This document shows positions 1-5,919 of a DNA stretch of 6,413 nt, piece after piece. Under the pieces are notes generated by a model. The model saw only the letters and a program-made list of their open reading frames with translations, did no database searches and had not been told where the DNA came from. Position 1 is the stretch's first letter. Each line of letters opens with the position of its first letter. The DNA is taken from the NCBI GenBank assembly GCA_903893675.1, contig CAITNA010000064.1, forward strand, positions 1 through 6,413, written 5' to 3'. The stretch comes from an uncultured Micrococcales bacterium (GTDB lineage Bacteria; Actinomycetota; Actinomycetes; Actinomycetales; Microbacteriaceae). A program made the position numbers and the translations under genes.

Positions 1-254
1 CCGATTACGCCAAGCAGGAAGATGGCGAATGGGAAGCCGTCGCGACGTTCGTGCTTTTCGATCTTGTCTGGGCTGAGTGCGCGGGCGCCAGCGCCAACTG
101 CGTGGGCAAGCACCATGTAGATGCGCACACCGAGGTTCTGTGGGTGGCCTTCGGCGGCAACCGACTTGCGCGGTGCTCTCGAAGCAGCCGGCTTGCGAGC
201 AGCGCCTTTGGCCGCCGGGCGGGCGGAACGAGGGGCTGGTTTGCGCGTTGCCAT
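1..254 (-). CDS. ftsK: FtsK DNA translocase, N-terminal part only (runs off the left edge)
   Basis: Read on the minus strand from the ATG at 254-252, this frame stays open to the window edge (84 full codons). It begins MATRKPAPRSARP, an Ala/Pro/Lys/Arg-rich disordered basic tail of about 40 residues. A short segment with VRIYMVLAHAVGAGARAL follows, then charged residues and RRDGFPFAIFLLGVI (about 71-84), the beginning of the first membrane helix. This matches the start of actinobacterial FtsK/SpoIIIE: basic tail, four membrane helices, linker, RecA-like motor. The motor lies outside the window, so the name rests on the N-terminus and on the gene order after rnj, as in mycobacteria. FtsK anchors at the septum and pumps chromosome ends apart during division. 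An in-frame TAA four codons upstream rules out a longer start. A TAAGGT hexamer ends 6 nt before the ATG. Confidence 0.8.
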   Translation of the reverse strand, partial: MATRKPAPRSARPAAKGAARKPAASRAPRKSVAAEGHPQNLGVRIYMVLAHAVGAGARALSPDKIEKHERRDGFPFAIFLLGVI

Positions 255-260
255 GCGACA

Positions 261-266
261 ACCTTA
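261..266 (-). promoter_or_regulatory. Putative -10 element for leaderless ftsK transcript
   Basis: The minus strand reads TAAGGT, then 6 nt (TGTCGC), then the ftsK ATG. TAAGGT fits the actinobacterial TANNNT -10 pattern, and the usual 6-8 nt to +1 would put the transcript start at or next to the start codon. No convincing -35 is seen. The AAGG inside the hexamer could instead serve as a weak Shine-Dalgarno. The call gains weight from the same geometry at dapA, thyX and dapB. Confidence 0.4.
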
Positions 267-281
267 ACCCGAGGGGTCGAC

Positions 282-326
282 AAAACCGCCGAGGCCGCGG
301 GGCCGTTTTAGGCGCAAATCCGCCTA
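282..326 (-). terminator. Two small hairpins in the rnj-ftsK spacer, possible weak terminator
   Basis: The 82-nt spacer between the rnj stop and the ftsK ATG holds two inverted repeats. The first in the direction of transcription is TAGGCG / CGCCTA (326-321 and 314-309) with a 6-nt loop, a perfect 6-bp stem. The second is CCGC / GCGG (300-297 and 289-286) followed directly by TTTT (285-282), the form of a very short intrinsic terminator. The second stem is only 4 bp and the T run only 4, so complete termination is doubtful; attenuation of read-through from rnj into ftsK is more likely, if either structure acts at all. Confidence 0.25.
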
Positions 327-336
327 TCTAGCGGGG

Positions 337-2013
337 TTACTCGACGATGACGACCGGGATGATCATAGGGCGACGGCGGTGTGCGCGGTTCACCCAGGTG
401 CCGATGGTTCGACGAATTACCTGCTGCAGTGCATAGGCATCGCGAACGCCGTCGCGAGACGCTTCGGCGAGGGCCTGCGAGATGGCCGGCTTGATGTCGT
501 CAAAGACGCCGTCATCTTCGGCATAGGCACGGGCACGAATTTCAGGCCCGACGCGAAGCGCTCCGGTAGCCGCATCGACGACGCAGAAGATCGAGATGAA
601 CCCTTCGGCGGCAAGCACGCGACGATCCTGAAGGTCATCCTCGGTGATCTTGCCAACGGTCTTGCCATCAACGAACAGCATGCCGCACTCGACAGCACCG
701 GCAACCTGTGCCCTGCCATCGTGAAGGTCGACGACCCAACCGTTTTCGGTAATCAGCACGCGCTCGGCAGGAATGCCGGTTTGCTCGGCGAGCTTGCCGT
801 TTGCGATCAGGTGACGGAATTCGCCATGAACCGGCATCACGTTCTTCGGCTTCAGGATGTTGTAGCAGTAGAGCAGCTCGCCCGCGGCCGCGTGACCCGA
901 GACGTGCACCTTGGCGTTGCCCTTGTGCACCACGTTTGCACCAAGGCGAGTGAGTGCATCGATCACGCGATAGACCGAGTTTTCATTTCCTGGGATGAGC
1001 GACGACGCGAGAATCACGGTGTCGCCCTCGCCCACCTGAATGTCGTGATCCTGGTTCGCCATGCGAGCAAGCGCGGCCATCGGCTCGCCCTGCGAACCGG
1101 TCGACATGTAAACCAGTTCGTTTTCTGGGATGTCGTTGGCGTGCTTCGAGTCAATCAAGACACCGGCAGGCACGTTGAGGTAGCCCATTGTCTGCGCGAT
1201 CTGCATGTTGCGCACCATCGAGCGACCAACCAGAGCAACCTTTCGGTTGTTGGCCACAGCAGCGTCGATCACCTGTTGCACGCGGTGAACGTGAGATGAG
1301 AATGAAGCCACGATGACGCGACGACGTGCGCGCGACATGACATTTTCAAGAACCGGGCCGATTTCCTTCTCGAGCGGAGTGAAGCCAGGCACGTCTGCGT
1401 TAGTTGAATCGCAGAGGAACAGGTCGAGACCCTGCTCGCCAATGCGGGCGAAGTGACGAAGATCGGTGAGTCGACCATCCAAGGGAATTTGATCCATCTT
1501 GAAATCCCCGGTGTGCAGCACGCTGCCGGCCGCGGTGCGAATGACCACCGCGAGCGCGTCTGGAATCGAGTGGTTGACGGCTACGAACTCGAGCTCGAAG
1601 TCGCCAATCTTTACGATCTGGCCTTCGCTGACCACGCGCGAGTTAGCGGTGACGCGGTGCTCCTTGAGCTTGGCCTCGACGAACGCGAGGGTTAGCGCAG
1701 AACCAAGGATGGGGACATCCTGGCGAAGTTGCAACAGGTAAGGCACGCCACCGATGTGGTCTTCGTGGCCGTGAGTCAGCACCATGCCGACGACGTCACG
1801 CATGCGCTCGCGCAGGTAGCCGAAGTCGGGAAGGATGACGTCAACACCCGGCTGGGTCTCTTCTGGAAAGAGCACGCCGCAGTCGACGATGAGAATCTTG
1901 CCGTCGAATTCGAAGACGGTCATGTTTCGACCGATCTCACCAATTCCGCCGAGCGGAATGATTCGAAGCGTGTCTTTCTTTAGCGGTGCTGGGTTTGGAA
2001 TGGCAAGAACCAT
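337..2013 (-). CDS. rnj: Ribonuclease J (metallo-beta-lactamase/beta-CASP RNase)
   Basis: The 558-residue protein is full length for RNase J (about 550-560). The zinc-binding metallo-beta-lactamase motifs are in order: HGHEDH at 81-86, NHSIPD at 147-152 (H148), HTGD at 167-170, and CDSTNA at 201-206. The beta-CASP part shows FSSHVHRVQQ (238-247), TGSQGEP (305-311), HVSGHA (370-375) and PVHGE (394-398, H396). Family members combine 5'-3' exonuclease and endonuclease activity in the cytoplasm and take part in mRNA decay and rRNA maturation. The start MVLAIPNPAPLKKDTLRIIPLGGIGEIG is normal for the family. The gene lies 28 nt after dapA and 82 nt before ftsK on the same strand, probably co-transcribed with dapA. 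Its start lacks the TANNNT hexamer seen at neighbouring genes; a weak AGG lies 7 nt before the ATG. No key residue is missing. Confidence 0.97.
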   Translation of the reverse strand: MVLAIPNPAPLKKDTLRIIPLGGIGEIGRNMTVFEFDGKILIVDCGVLFPEETQPGVDVILPDFGYLRERMRDVVGMVLTHGHEDHIGGVPYLLQLRQDVPILGSALTLAFVEAKLKEHRVTANSRVVSEGQIVKIGDFELEFVAVNHSIPDALAVVIRTAAGSVLHTGDFKMDQIPLDGRLTDLRHFARIGEQGLDLFLCDSTNADVPGFTPLEKEIGPVLENVMSRARRRVIVASFSSHVHRVQQVIDAAVANNRKVALVGRSMVRNMQIAQTMGYLNVPAGVLIDSKHANDIPENELVYMSTGSQGEPMAALARMANQDHDIQVGEGDTVILASSLIPGNENSVYRVIDALTRLGANVVHKGNAKVHVSGHAAAGELLYCYNILKPKNVMPVHGEFRHLIANGKLAEQTGIPAERVLITENGWVVDLHDGRAQVAGAVECGMLFVDGKTVGKITEDDLQDRRVLAAEGFISIFCVVDAATGALRVGPEIRARAYAEDDGVFDDIKPAISQALAEASRDGVRDAYALQQVIRRTIGTWVNRAHRRRPMIIPVVIVE

Positions 2014-2041
2014 GGGTTCGCCTGTTCTACTAGTGACCCGC

Positions 2042-3022
2042 CTAGCGCGTGGTGCCGGCTACCTTCGGTAGGGCGCCACCTGCTGCGGCGTTGCGGTCTG
2101 GACGGAAGTTTGCGAAGGTCAGGCCACCGATTGGCTTGACGGTGTCGATGTCTGCCTCGATGCGAGCTGCCTCTGCATCTTCTGGGCCAACCAGTGGCAG
2201 ACGAACGCGCGGACTGGCGATGACACCTAGACCGTGAAGGATGTACTTGGCCGCAACCGTGCCCGGCACGTGAGTCATTGCGGCTCGCTGCAGCGGCTCG
2301 AGTGAGTTGTGCACTTCGAGTGCGCGGTTGAAGTCGTTGTTGTTGGTGGCATCCATCATCGCGCGGTATGCGGCTGGCGCGATGTTCGCGGTCACCGAGA
2401 TGCAGCCGGTGGCACCGATGGCCAGGTGTGGCAGAACGTTCGAGTCGTCGCCCGAGAAGTAGATCAGGTCGGTCTCGGTCATGATTCGCGATGCCTGAGC
2501 CAAATCACCCTTGGCGTCTTTGACGGCGACGATGTTCGGGTGCTTTGCCGCGCGGTGGAAAGTGTCGTAAGAGATTGCGATGCCGGTGCGACCTGGGATG
2601 TCATACAAGATGACTGGAAGGTCGGTCGAGTCTGCGATCAGACGGAAGTGCGTGAGCACACCTGCCTGGGTTGGCTTGTTGTAGTAAGGCGTGACGATCA
2701 TGATGCCGTCTGCGCCAGCCTTCTCGCTGAGTTTGTAGAGCTGCATTGCGTGAGCAGTTTCGTTCGAACCACCTCCGGTGATGATCTTGGCGCGACCCGC
2801 GGCGACATCCTTGCCGACCTCAACGAGGCGAATCTTCTCGGCGTCGGTAAGAGTCGAGGTTTCGCCAGTGGTGCCGGTGAGCACCAGACCGTCTGCGCCA
2901 TTAGAAACGCAGTAGTCCATCAAGCGCTCGGTTGAAGGCCAGTCGACTTCACCCTCTGCAGTCATCGGGGTGACAAGCGCAACGAGCGTCTGCCCGAAGA
3001 TTTCTGCTTTTTTGGTCGACAT
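2042..3022 (-). CDS. dapA: 4-Hydroxy-tetrahydrodipicolinate synthase
   Basis: DapA condenses pyruvate with L-aspartate semialdehyde, the first committed step of the lysine/diaminopimelate branch that supplies peptidoglycan cross-links. The TIM-barrel class I aldolase signature is complete: GTTGE at 50-54 (threonines that help relay the proton), TPYYNKP at 111-117 with Y114, LYDIPGRTG at 139-147 (Y140, R145), and the Schiff-base lysine K168 in VAVKDAKGD. The 326 residues are slightly longer than the usual 290-300, because of a C-terminal tail of some 20 residues after GGLTFANFRPD, as in several actinobacterial DapA proteins. The gene starts 17 nt after the thyX stop and ends 28 nt before rnj, so the three could be one operon. 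A TAGTCT hexamer 7 nt before the ATG, within the thyX-dapA gap, suggests an extra leaderless promoter. Confidence 0.97.
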   Translation of the reverse strand: MSTKKAEIFGQTLVALVTPMTAEGEVDWPSTERLMDYCVSNGADGLVLTGTTGETSTLTDAEKIRLVEVGKDVAAGRAKIITGGGSNETAHAMQLYKLSEKAGADGIMIVTPYYNKPTQAGVLTHFRLIADSTDLPVILYDIPGRTGIAISYDTFHRAAKHPNIVAVKDAKGDLAQASRIMTETDLIYFSGDDSNVLPHLAIGATGCISVTANIAPAAYRAMMDATNNNDFNRALEVHNSLEPLQRAAMTHVPGTVAAKYILHGLGVIASPRVRLPLVGPEDAEAARIEADIDTVKPIGGLTFANFRPDRNAAAGGALPKVAGTTR

Positions 3023-3029
3023 GGCTTAC

Positions 3030-3035
3030 AGACTA
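3030..3035 (-). promoter_or_regulatory. Putative -10 element for leaderless dapA transcript
   Basis: The minus strand reads TAGTCT, then 7 nt (GTAAGCC), then the dapA ATG. The hexamer fits TANNNT and sits entirely in the 17-nt gap after thyX. No Shine-Dalgarno of useful strength is present (only GTAAG, 3 nt away), and no clear -35 is visible. Confidence 0.45.
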
Positions 3036-3039
3036 CCGA

Positions 3040-3774
3040 TTAAGGCGCAACGCGACCATTGGCGTTGAACGCCGCATAGGTGTGAGGCATGAGCTCAGCC
3101 CAGAACTCTTCCATCTTCTCGGCAACCATCTCGATCTCACGCTGCGGGAACGATGGGAAGTGAGTGCCCTCGCGCTTGGTGCGCAAGCTCAGGAAGTTCA
3201 TTAGTGAACGAGCGTTCATGGTGACATACATGCTCGAGTAGATGTTCAGCGGCAGCACGATTCGGGCAACCTCGCGGGCCACGCCGGCATCGAGCATTCG
3301 CAGGTATGACTCGTATGCGTGAATCGAAGAAGTGCGGCTTTCCTGCTCAACCAGTGCGATCTGCTCTGCGCTGCCAGGAAGGAACTCGTAGTGACCGGTC
3401 TTGCCAACCTGAACCAGGTTGCGGTCTGAGCCAGGAACGTAGAAAACCGGGTCGAGCTGCTTGTAGCGACCTGATTCTTCGTTGTATGAAGCGATGCGGT
3501 GACGCATGAACTCGCGGAATACGAAGATCGGAGCCTGAACGTAGAAGGTCATCGAGTTGTGCTCGAATGGCGAGCCGTGGCGGTCGCGCATCAGGTAGTT
3601 GATCAGGCCCTTGTCGCGCTTTTCGTCGATGCCAACATCCTGGCCAGCGGCGGCCTTCTCGAGGGTTTGCTCACCCTGGGTTGAAACGCGGGCGGCAAAC
3701 AGAACGTCGCTGTCGTCGGCACTCGCGCGAACCAATTCGACGGTCACGTCGCTGCGGAATTTGATGTCAGACAT
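3040..3774 (-). CDS. thyX: Flavin-dependent thymidylate synthase ThyX
   Basis: ThyX makes dTMP from dUMP using FAD, NADPH and methylene-tetrahydrofolate, and replaces ThyA. With the ATG at 3774 the protein has 244 residues, close to the about 250 of the mycobacterial enzyme. The ThyX signature RHRxxSxNExSxR is present as RHRIASYNEESGR at 91-103. Upstream are DRHGSPFEHN (64-73) and FREFMRH (86-92); downstream MNARSLMNFLSLR (186-198) supplies the conserved substrate/flavin-site arginine region. The frame stays open up to a TTG at 3807, but MSDIKFRSDV is a better start: it has ATG, and a TAGGCT hexamer lies 7 nt upstream, which would otherwise be inside the gene. The gene heads the thyX-dapA-rnj(-ftsK) group and is divergent from the thioredoxin-like gene at 3856. 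Confidence 0.96.
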   Translation of the reverse strand: MSDIKFRSDVTVELVRASADDSDVLFAARVSTQGEQTLEKAAAGQDVGIDEKRDKGLINYLMRDRHGSPFEHNSMTFYVQAPIFVFREFMRHRIASYNEESGRYKQLDPVFYVPGSDRNLVQVGKTGHYEFLPGSAEQIALVEQESRTSSIHAYESYLRMLDAGVAREVARIVLPLNIYSSMYVTMNARSLMNFLSLRTKREGTHFPSFPQREIEMVAEKMEEFWAELMPHTYAAFNANGRVAP

Positions 3775-3855
3775 GCCCTCTAGCCTAGCGGCGAGGCCAC
3801 GTAACAATTGGCAACCAGCCTCGTTCCTGCACCTGCGGGCTGAAACAATTGACCC
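3775..3855. promoter_or_regulatory. Divergent promoter region between thyX and the thioredoxin-like gene
   Basis: These 81 nt separate two divergent ATG codons and must hold promoters for both directions. On the minus strand TAGGCT (3787-3782) lies 7 nt before the thyX ATG; TTGCCA further upstream resembles a -35, but its 21-nt spacing is too long. On the plus strand only a poor -10 candidate, AACAAT (3844-3849), lies 6 nt before the ATG at 3856, and no Shine-Dalgarno is seen. CAATTG occurs twice (3805-3810, 3846-3851), once near each gene; whether that means anything is unknown. Confidence 0.5.
3782..3787 (-). promoter_or_regulatory. Putative -10 element for leaderless thyX transcript
   Basis: The minus strand reads TAGGCT, then 7 nt (AGAGGGC), then the thyX ATG at 3774. 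The purine run AGAGGG looks like a Shine-Dalgarno but ends a single base before the ATG, too close for normal initiation. A transcript starting at the ATG is the simpler reading. It also supports this ATG over the upstream TTG at 3807. Confidence 0.45.
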
Positions 3856-4299
3856 ATGCCACTCGAACTTCGACTGATCCTGCTTGCAGCCTTGGTGCTT
3901 GCCGCGCTGGCTGCCGGAATCTGGTTCAAGTTAAGCAACGGCCGCTCAAAGTCGGTGCGTGCCGGCGAGGTCGTCGACCTGGCCGAGCTCGGAGCCGTCA
4001 AGGATGGCGAGCCGGTCACCCGATTCGGCAAGAAAATCACGTTCTTGCAGTTCTCGTCCGAGTTTTGCAGCCAGTGCGTCTCAACAGCTCGCACCCTTCG
4101 AGACCTAGAGCTGCACGGCGACGGTGTGCTGCACATCGAGGTCGACATCACCAATCGGCTGGACCTGGCCAAAAAGTTTTCAATCCTGCAAACCCCGACC
4201 ACCCTGGTCTTGGATGCACAGGGCCGAATCACCTCTCGCATCGGCGGAGCCGCCCGCGAGCAAACCCTTCGAGACGAGATAGGACTCTTCGAAATCTAA
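3856..4299 (+). CDS. Membrane-anchored thioredoxin-like protein (CSQC)
   Basis: The protein has 147 residues. Residues 5-24 (LRLILLAALVLAALAAGIWF region) form one membrane helix. A thioredoxin-like domain follows from about 37: a beta strand ITFLQFSSEF leads to the CxxC motif CSQC (C71, C74), and LQTPTTLVLDAQGR supplies the cis-proline (P114) after threonine. This is the core of a thiol-disulfide oxidoreductase. CSQC differs from the CGPC of housekeeping thioredoxin and from the TlpA/ResA motifs, so partner and redox potential are unknown. The basic residues right after the helix (K25, R30, K32, R35) favour a cytoplasmic catalytic domain by the positive-inside rule, though this is not decisive. 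The stop overlaps the next gene's ATG (TAATG), tying it to the DUF4395 protein. No Shine-Dalgarno precedes the start. Confidence 0.85.
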   Translation: MPLELRLILLAALVLAALAAGIWFKLSNGRSKSVRAGEVVDLAELGAVKDGEPVTRFGKKITFLQFSSEFCSQCVSTARTLRDLELHGDGVLHIEVDITNRLDLAKKFSILQTPTTLVLDAQGRITSRIGGAAREQTLRDEIGLFEI

Positions 4300-4751
4300 T
4301 GAGCGCAAACAACCAGATTGACCCGCGTGGGCCACGCTTTGGGGCAGCCATCACCAACCTGCTCAGCCTGATCATTTTCTTCTTGGCACTCGACGCCGGC
4401 ACGCTGACCTTCGCATACGAGCTGTTGGCATTCGTTTGGTTCAGCTTTTTGTGGGGTTCGGTTTACGGCAACAGCCGCCACCCATACGGATTGCTTTTCA
4501 AGAAGTTCGTTCGCCCACGCCTGCAGGCGCCCAAGGAACTCGAGGATGCTCGCCCGCCACGCTTCGCACAGCTGGTTGGTTTGATCGTGGCATCACTCGG
4601 CTTCGTGCTCGGCGCACTGTTTGGCGCAACCGGTTTGGCAATTGCCGCTGCGGCGCTGTTCGTGGCTTCTGTGTTGCAGGCATACTTCGCGTTTTGCCTC
4701 GGATGCCAGATTTACCTTGGGCTTCGCCGAGTGGGCATCATTCGCGGCTAG
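4299..4751 (+). CDS. DUF4395 family membrane protein
   Basis: The 150-residue protein begins MSANNQIDPRGPRFGAAIT, and IDPRGPRF is the hallmark N-terminus of DUF4395. Membrane helices lie at about 17-37, 40-56, 92-112 and 113-132. Between them is a basic/acidic loop with HPYGLLFKKFVRPRL and ELEDARPPRFAQ, both typical of the family. The C-terminal CLGC (C133, C136, in FCLGCQIYLGLRR) is a cysteine pair at the membrane edge. The function of the family is not established. The CxxC pair and the translational coupling to a thioredoxin-like gene suggest that the two exchange electrons. The ATG at 4299 shares its A with the preceding TAA and has no good Shine-Dalgarno, so initiation is probably by coupling. 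The frame extends further upstream inside the thioredoxin-like gene, but that part is out-of-frame shadow. The stop overlaps the stop of the opposing TPR gene. Confidence 0.88.
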   Translation: MSANNQIDPRGPRFGAAITNLLSLIIFFLALDAGTLTFAYELLAFVWFSFLWGSVYGNSRHPYGLLFKKFVRPRLQAPKELEDARPPRFAQLVGLIVASLGFVLGALFGATGLAIAAAALFVASVLQAYFAFCLGCQIYLGLRRVGIIRG

Positions 4752-5182
4752 CGAGAAAGCTTTAGGGCTTTGCGCATCGATTCGCGGGCACGGCGGCGAT
4801 CGCCAGCAGCATCGTAGGCAAGGCCTAGGGCAAACCAACTTAGATAATCGTCGGGTTTCGACTCGACGATTTTCTTTTGGCGCTCGAACTCGGCTGCCGC
4901 TGAAGCCTTAGTCGGGCGACCGGATGGGCGGATCTCGAGATCGAACACAGGCCACTGCCCCGCCGCCTCAATCTTGCGACCGAGCTTTTCTACTGCCGAC
5001 CCAAAGATGAACTCGCGAACGGTGAGCACCATGGCAAGCACCGGAAAGAACAAAAGCAGGGAACCCATGGCGATTCCCACCGGCTTGCCGGTTTCGATCA
5101 TCTTGATGGCCTGGCTTCCAAGCAGGTAGCAGTAAAGCAGGGTCAACAAACCCATAACGAATGAGAAGTATTTCGAGGTCAT
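4748..5182 (-). CDS. Small membrane protein with one C-terminal TPR repeat, function unknown
   Basis: The 144-residue protein has two membrane helices (about 5-24 and 36-58), a charged linker (about 60-107), and one well-formed tetratricopeptide repeat at 113-140. Against the TPR consensus the repeat shows W116, L119-G120, Y123, G127, A132 and A139 at the expected spacings (DDYLSWFALGLAYDAAGD, then RRRARESMRKAL). Single TPRs usually act in protein binding or dimerisation. The basic linker and C-terminus suggest that both termini are cytoplasmic. The ATG overlaps the dapB stop as ATGA, so the gene is translationally coupled to dapB. I do not recognise a named family, and no role in lysine synthesis follows from the position alone. 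The stop (TAG at 4750-4748) overlaps that of the convergent DUF4395 gene. Confidence 0.85.
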   Translation of the reverse strand: MTSKYFSFVMGLLTLLYCYLLGSQAIKMIETGKPVGIAMGSLLLFFPVLAMVLTVREFIFGSAVEKLGRKIEAAGQWPVFDLEIRPSGRPTKASAAAEFERQKKIVESKPDDYLSWFALGLAYDAAGDRRRARESMRKALKLSR

Positions 5183-5901
5183 AGCCCGAGCACCGCTTGG
5201 AGGCCAACGGTTAGGCCTCGAGCGGTTGATGCGAAACGCACCGCTGCAACGATGCCGGCCGAGTATGCCTTCACCGAGCTGGTCTCGTGCGACACAGTAA
5301 GCAGCTCGCTCTCGCCACCAAAGACCACGTCTTGCTTGGCAGAAACGCCACTCAGGCGAAGGCTGTGAATCGGAACACCGGCAACGACCTGCCCGCGAGC
5401 GGCCTGGCCAACACCGGGAAGCAGAATTGGCTTTGCATCGCGTGCATGCGAGATCAGTTCGGCGGTGCGAATTGCGGTGCCTGAAGGCGAATCAACTTTG
5501 CCGGCGTGGTGTGCCTCGATGATTTCGATCGAGTCGAAAAACTTTGAGGCTTCAGCCGCGAACTTGGTGGCGAGCATCGAACCAATCGAAAAGTTTGGCA
5601 CGACCACGACCGCAGCCTGTGTGCCCTCGAGTTGCTTGGCAACCTGATCAAGGTGCAACTGCGACCAGCCGGATGTGCCGACCACGATCTTCTGACCGTT
5701 TGCAATCGCGTGAGCAACAACCTGCTTGCTGACCTCAAGGTTGGTGACATCGAAGATGACATCTGCCCCGGCGGTCTGAGCCAATTCGCTTCGCGAGTCG
5801 AGAGTCGAGTGCAGGCTTAGGTCGCTGACCGCGTCGATGAGTTCGAGCGCGAGCTTGCCCATGCGGCCGGTTGCGCCGACTACCGAAACTTTGATTGTCA
5901 T
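5179..5901 (-). CDS. dapB: 4-Hydroxy-tetrahydrodipicolinate reductase
   Basis: DapB reduces the product of DapA with NAD(P)H to tetrahydrodipicolinate in the diaminopimelate/lysine pathway. The 240 residues fit the shorter actinobacterial form (about 245, against 273 in E. coli). The Rossmann glycine motif is GATGRMG (9-15). GTSGW (75-79) and VPNFSIGS (101-108) line the cofactor/substrate cleft. The catalytic and substrate-binding segment is EAHHAGKVDSPSGTA (129-143), with H131 and K135 corresponding to the catalytic His/Lys pair. SHET (204-207) closes the family pattern. The gene lies 18 nt after the M16 peptidase stop and overlaps the TPR gene by ATGA. A TAAATT hexamer 7 nt before the ATG, with no Shine-Dalgarno, suggests a leaderless promoter of its own. 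Confidence 0.97.
   Translation of the reverse strand: MTIKVSVVGATGRMGKLALELIDAVSDLSLHSTLDSRSELAQTAGADVIFDVTNLEVSKQVVAHAIANGQKIVVGTSGWSQLHLDQVAKQLEGTQAAVVVVPNFSIGSMLATKFAAEASKFFDSIEIIEAHHAGKVDSPSGTAIRTAELISHARDAKPILLPGVGQAARGQVVAGVPIHSLRLSGVSAKQDVVFGGESELLTVSHETSSVKAYSAGIVAAVRFASTARGLTVGLQAVLGL
5200..5219 (-). repeat. Inverted repeat near the end of dapB
   Basis: GAGGCC (5219-5214) and GGCCTC (5205-5200) form a perfect 6-bp stem with an 8-nt loop on the minus strand, inside dapB codons and 17 nt before the ATG of the overlapping TPR gene. No T run follows, so it is not an intrinsic terminator. An mRNA hairpin here could tune coupling, but it may equally come from codon choice in a GC-rich gene. 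Confidence 0.3.
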
Positions 5902-5908
5902 AGAGAAG

Positions 5909-5914
5909 AATTTA
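5909..5914 (-). promoter_or_regulatory. Putative -10 element for leaderless dapB transcript
   Basis: The minus strand reads TAAATT, then 7 nt (CTTCTCT), then the dapB ATG. TAAATT is the closest of the four candidate hexamers to a consensus -10 (TATAAT). The 7 nt before the ATG are pyrimidines only, so a Shine-Dalgarno is absent there. No strong -35 is visible 16-18 nt upstream. Confidence 0.5.
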
Positions 5915-5919
5915 CCAAT

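Noticed and set aside
5..283. A 92-codon minus-strand frame beginning MSTPRVKVVAWQ
   Set aside because: It is another frame of the ftsK beginning. The frame from ATG 254 gives the recognisable basic tail and membrane segment and remains open to the edge.
379..1299. A 306-codon open frame on the plus strand
   Set aside because: It is fully antisense to rnj, whose catalytic motifs are intact. The translation resembles no protein family, and long antisense frames are common opposite GC-rich genes.
2309..2935. A 208-codon open frame on the plus strand
   Set aside because: It is antisense to dapA, rich in Val/Asp/Arg/His as expected from the reverse complement of biased codons, and has no recognisable domain.
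3805..3851. Two CAATTG hexamers as a paired operator in the divergent region
   Set aside because: A 6-nt palindrome occurring twice with 35 nt between is weak evidence, and the flanks (gtaaCAATTGgcaa, gaaaCAATTGaccc) agree only loosely.
3780..4241. A 153-codon minus-strand frame upstream of thyX
   Set aside because: It is antisense to the thioredoxin-like gene, Ser/Arg-rich without domain similarity, and would remove the divergent promoter region.
3849..4298. A 5' extension of the DUF4395 frame by 150 codons
   Set aside because: It is the +1 shadow of the thioredoxin-like gene. The DUF4395 family begins at the IDPRGPRF segment, and the ATG at 4299 overlaps the preceding stop in the normal coupled form.
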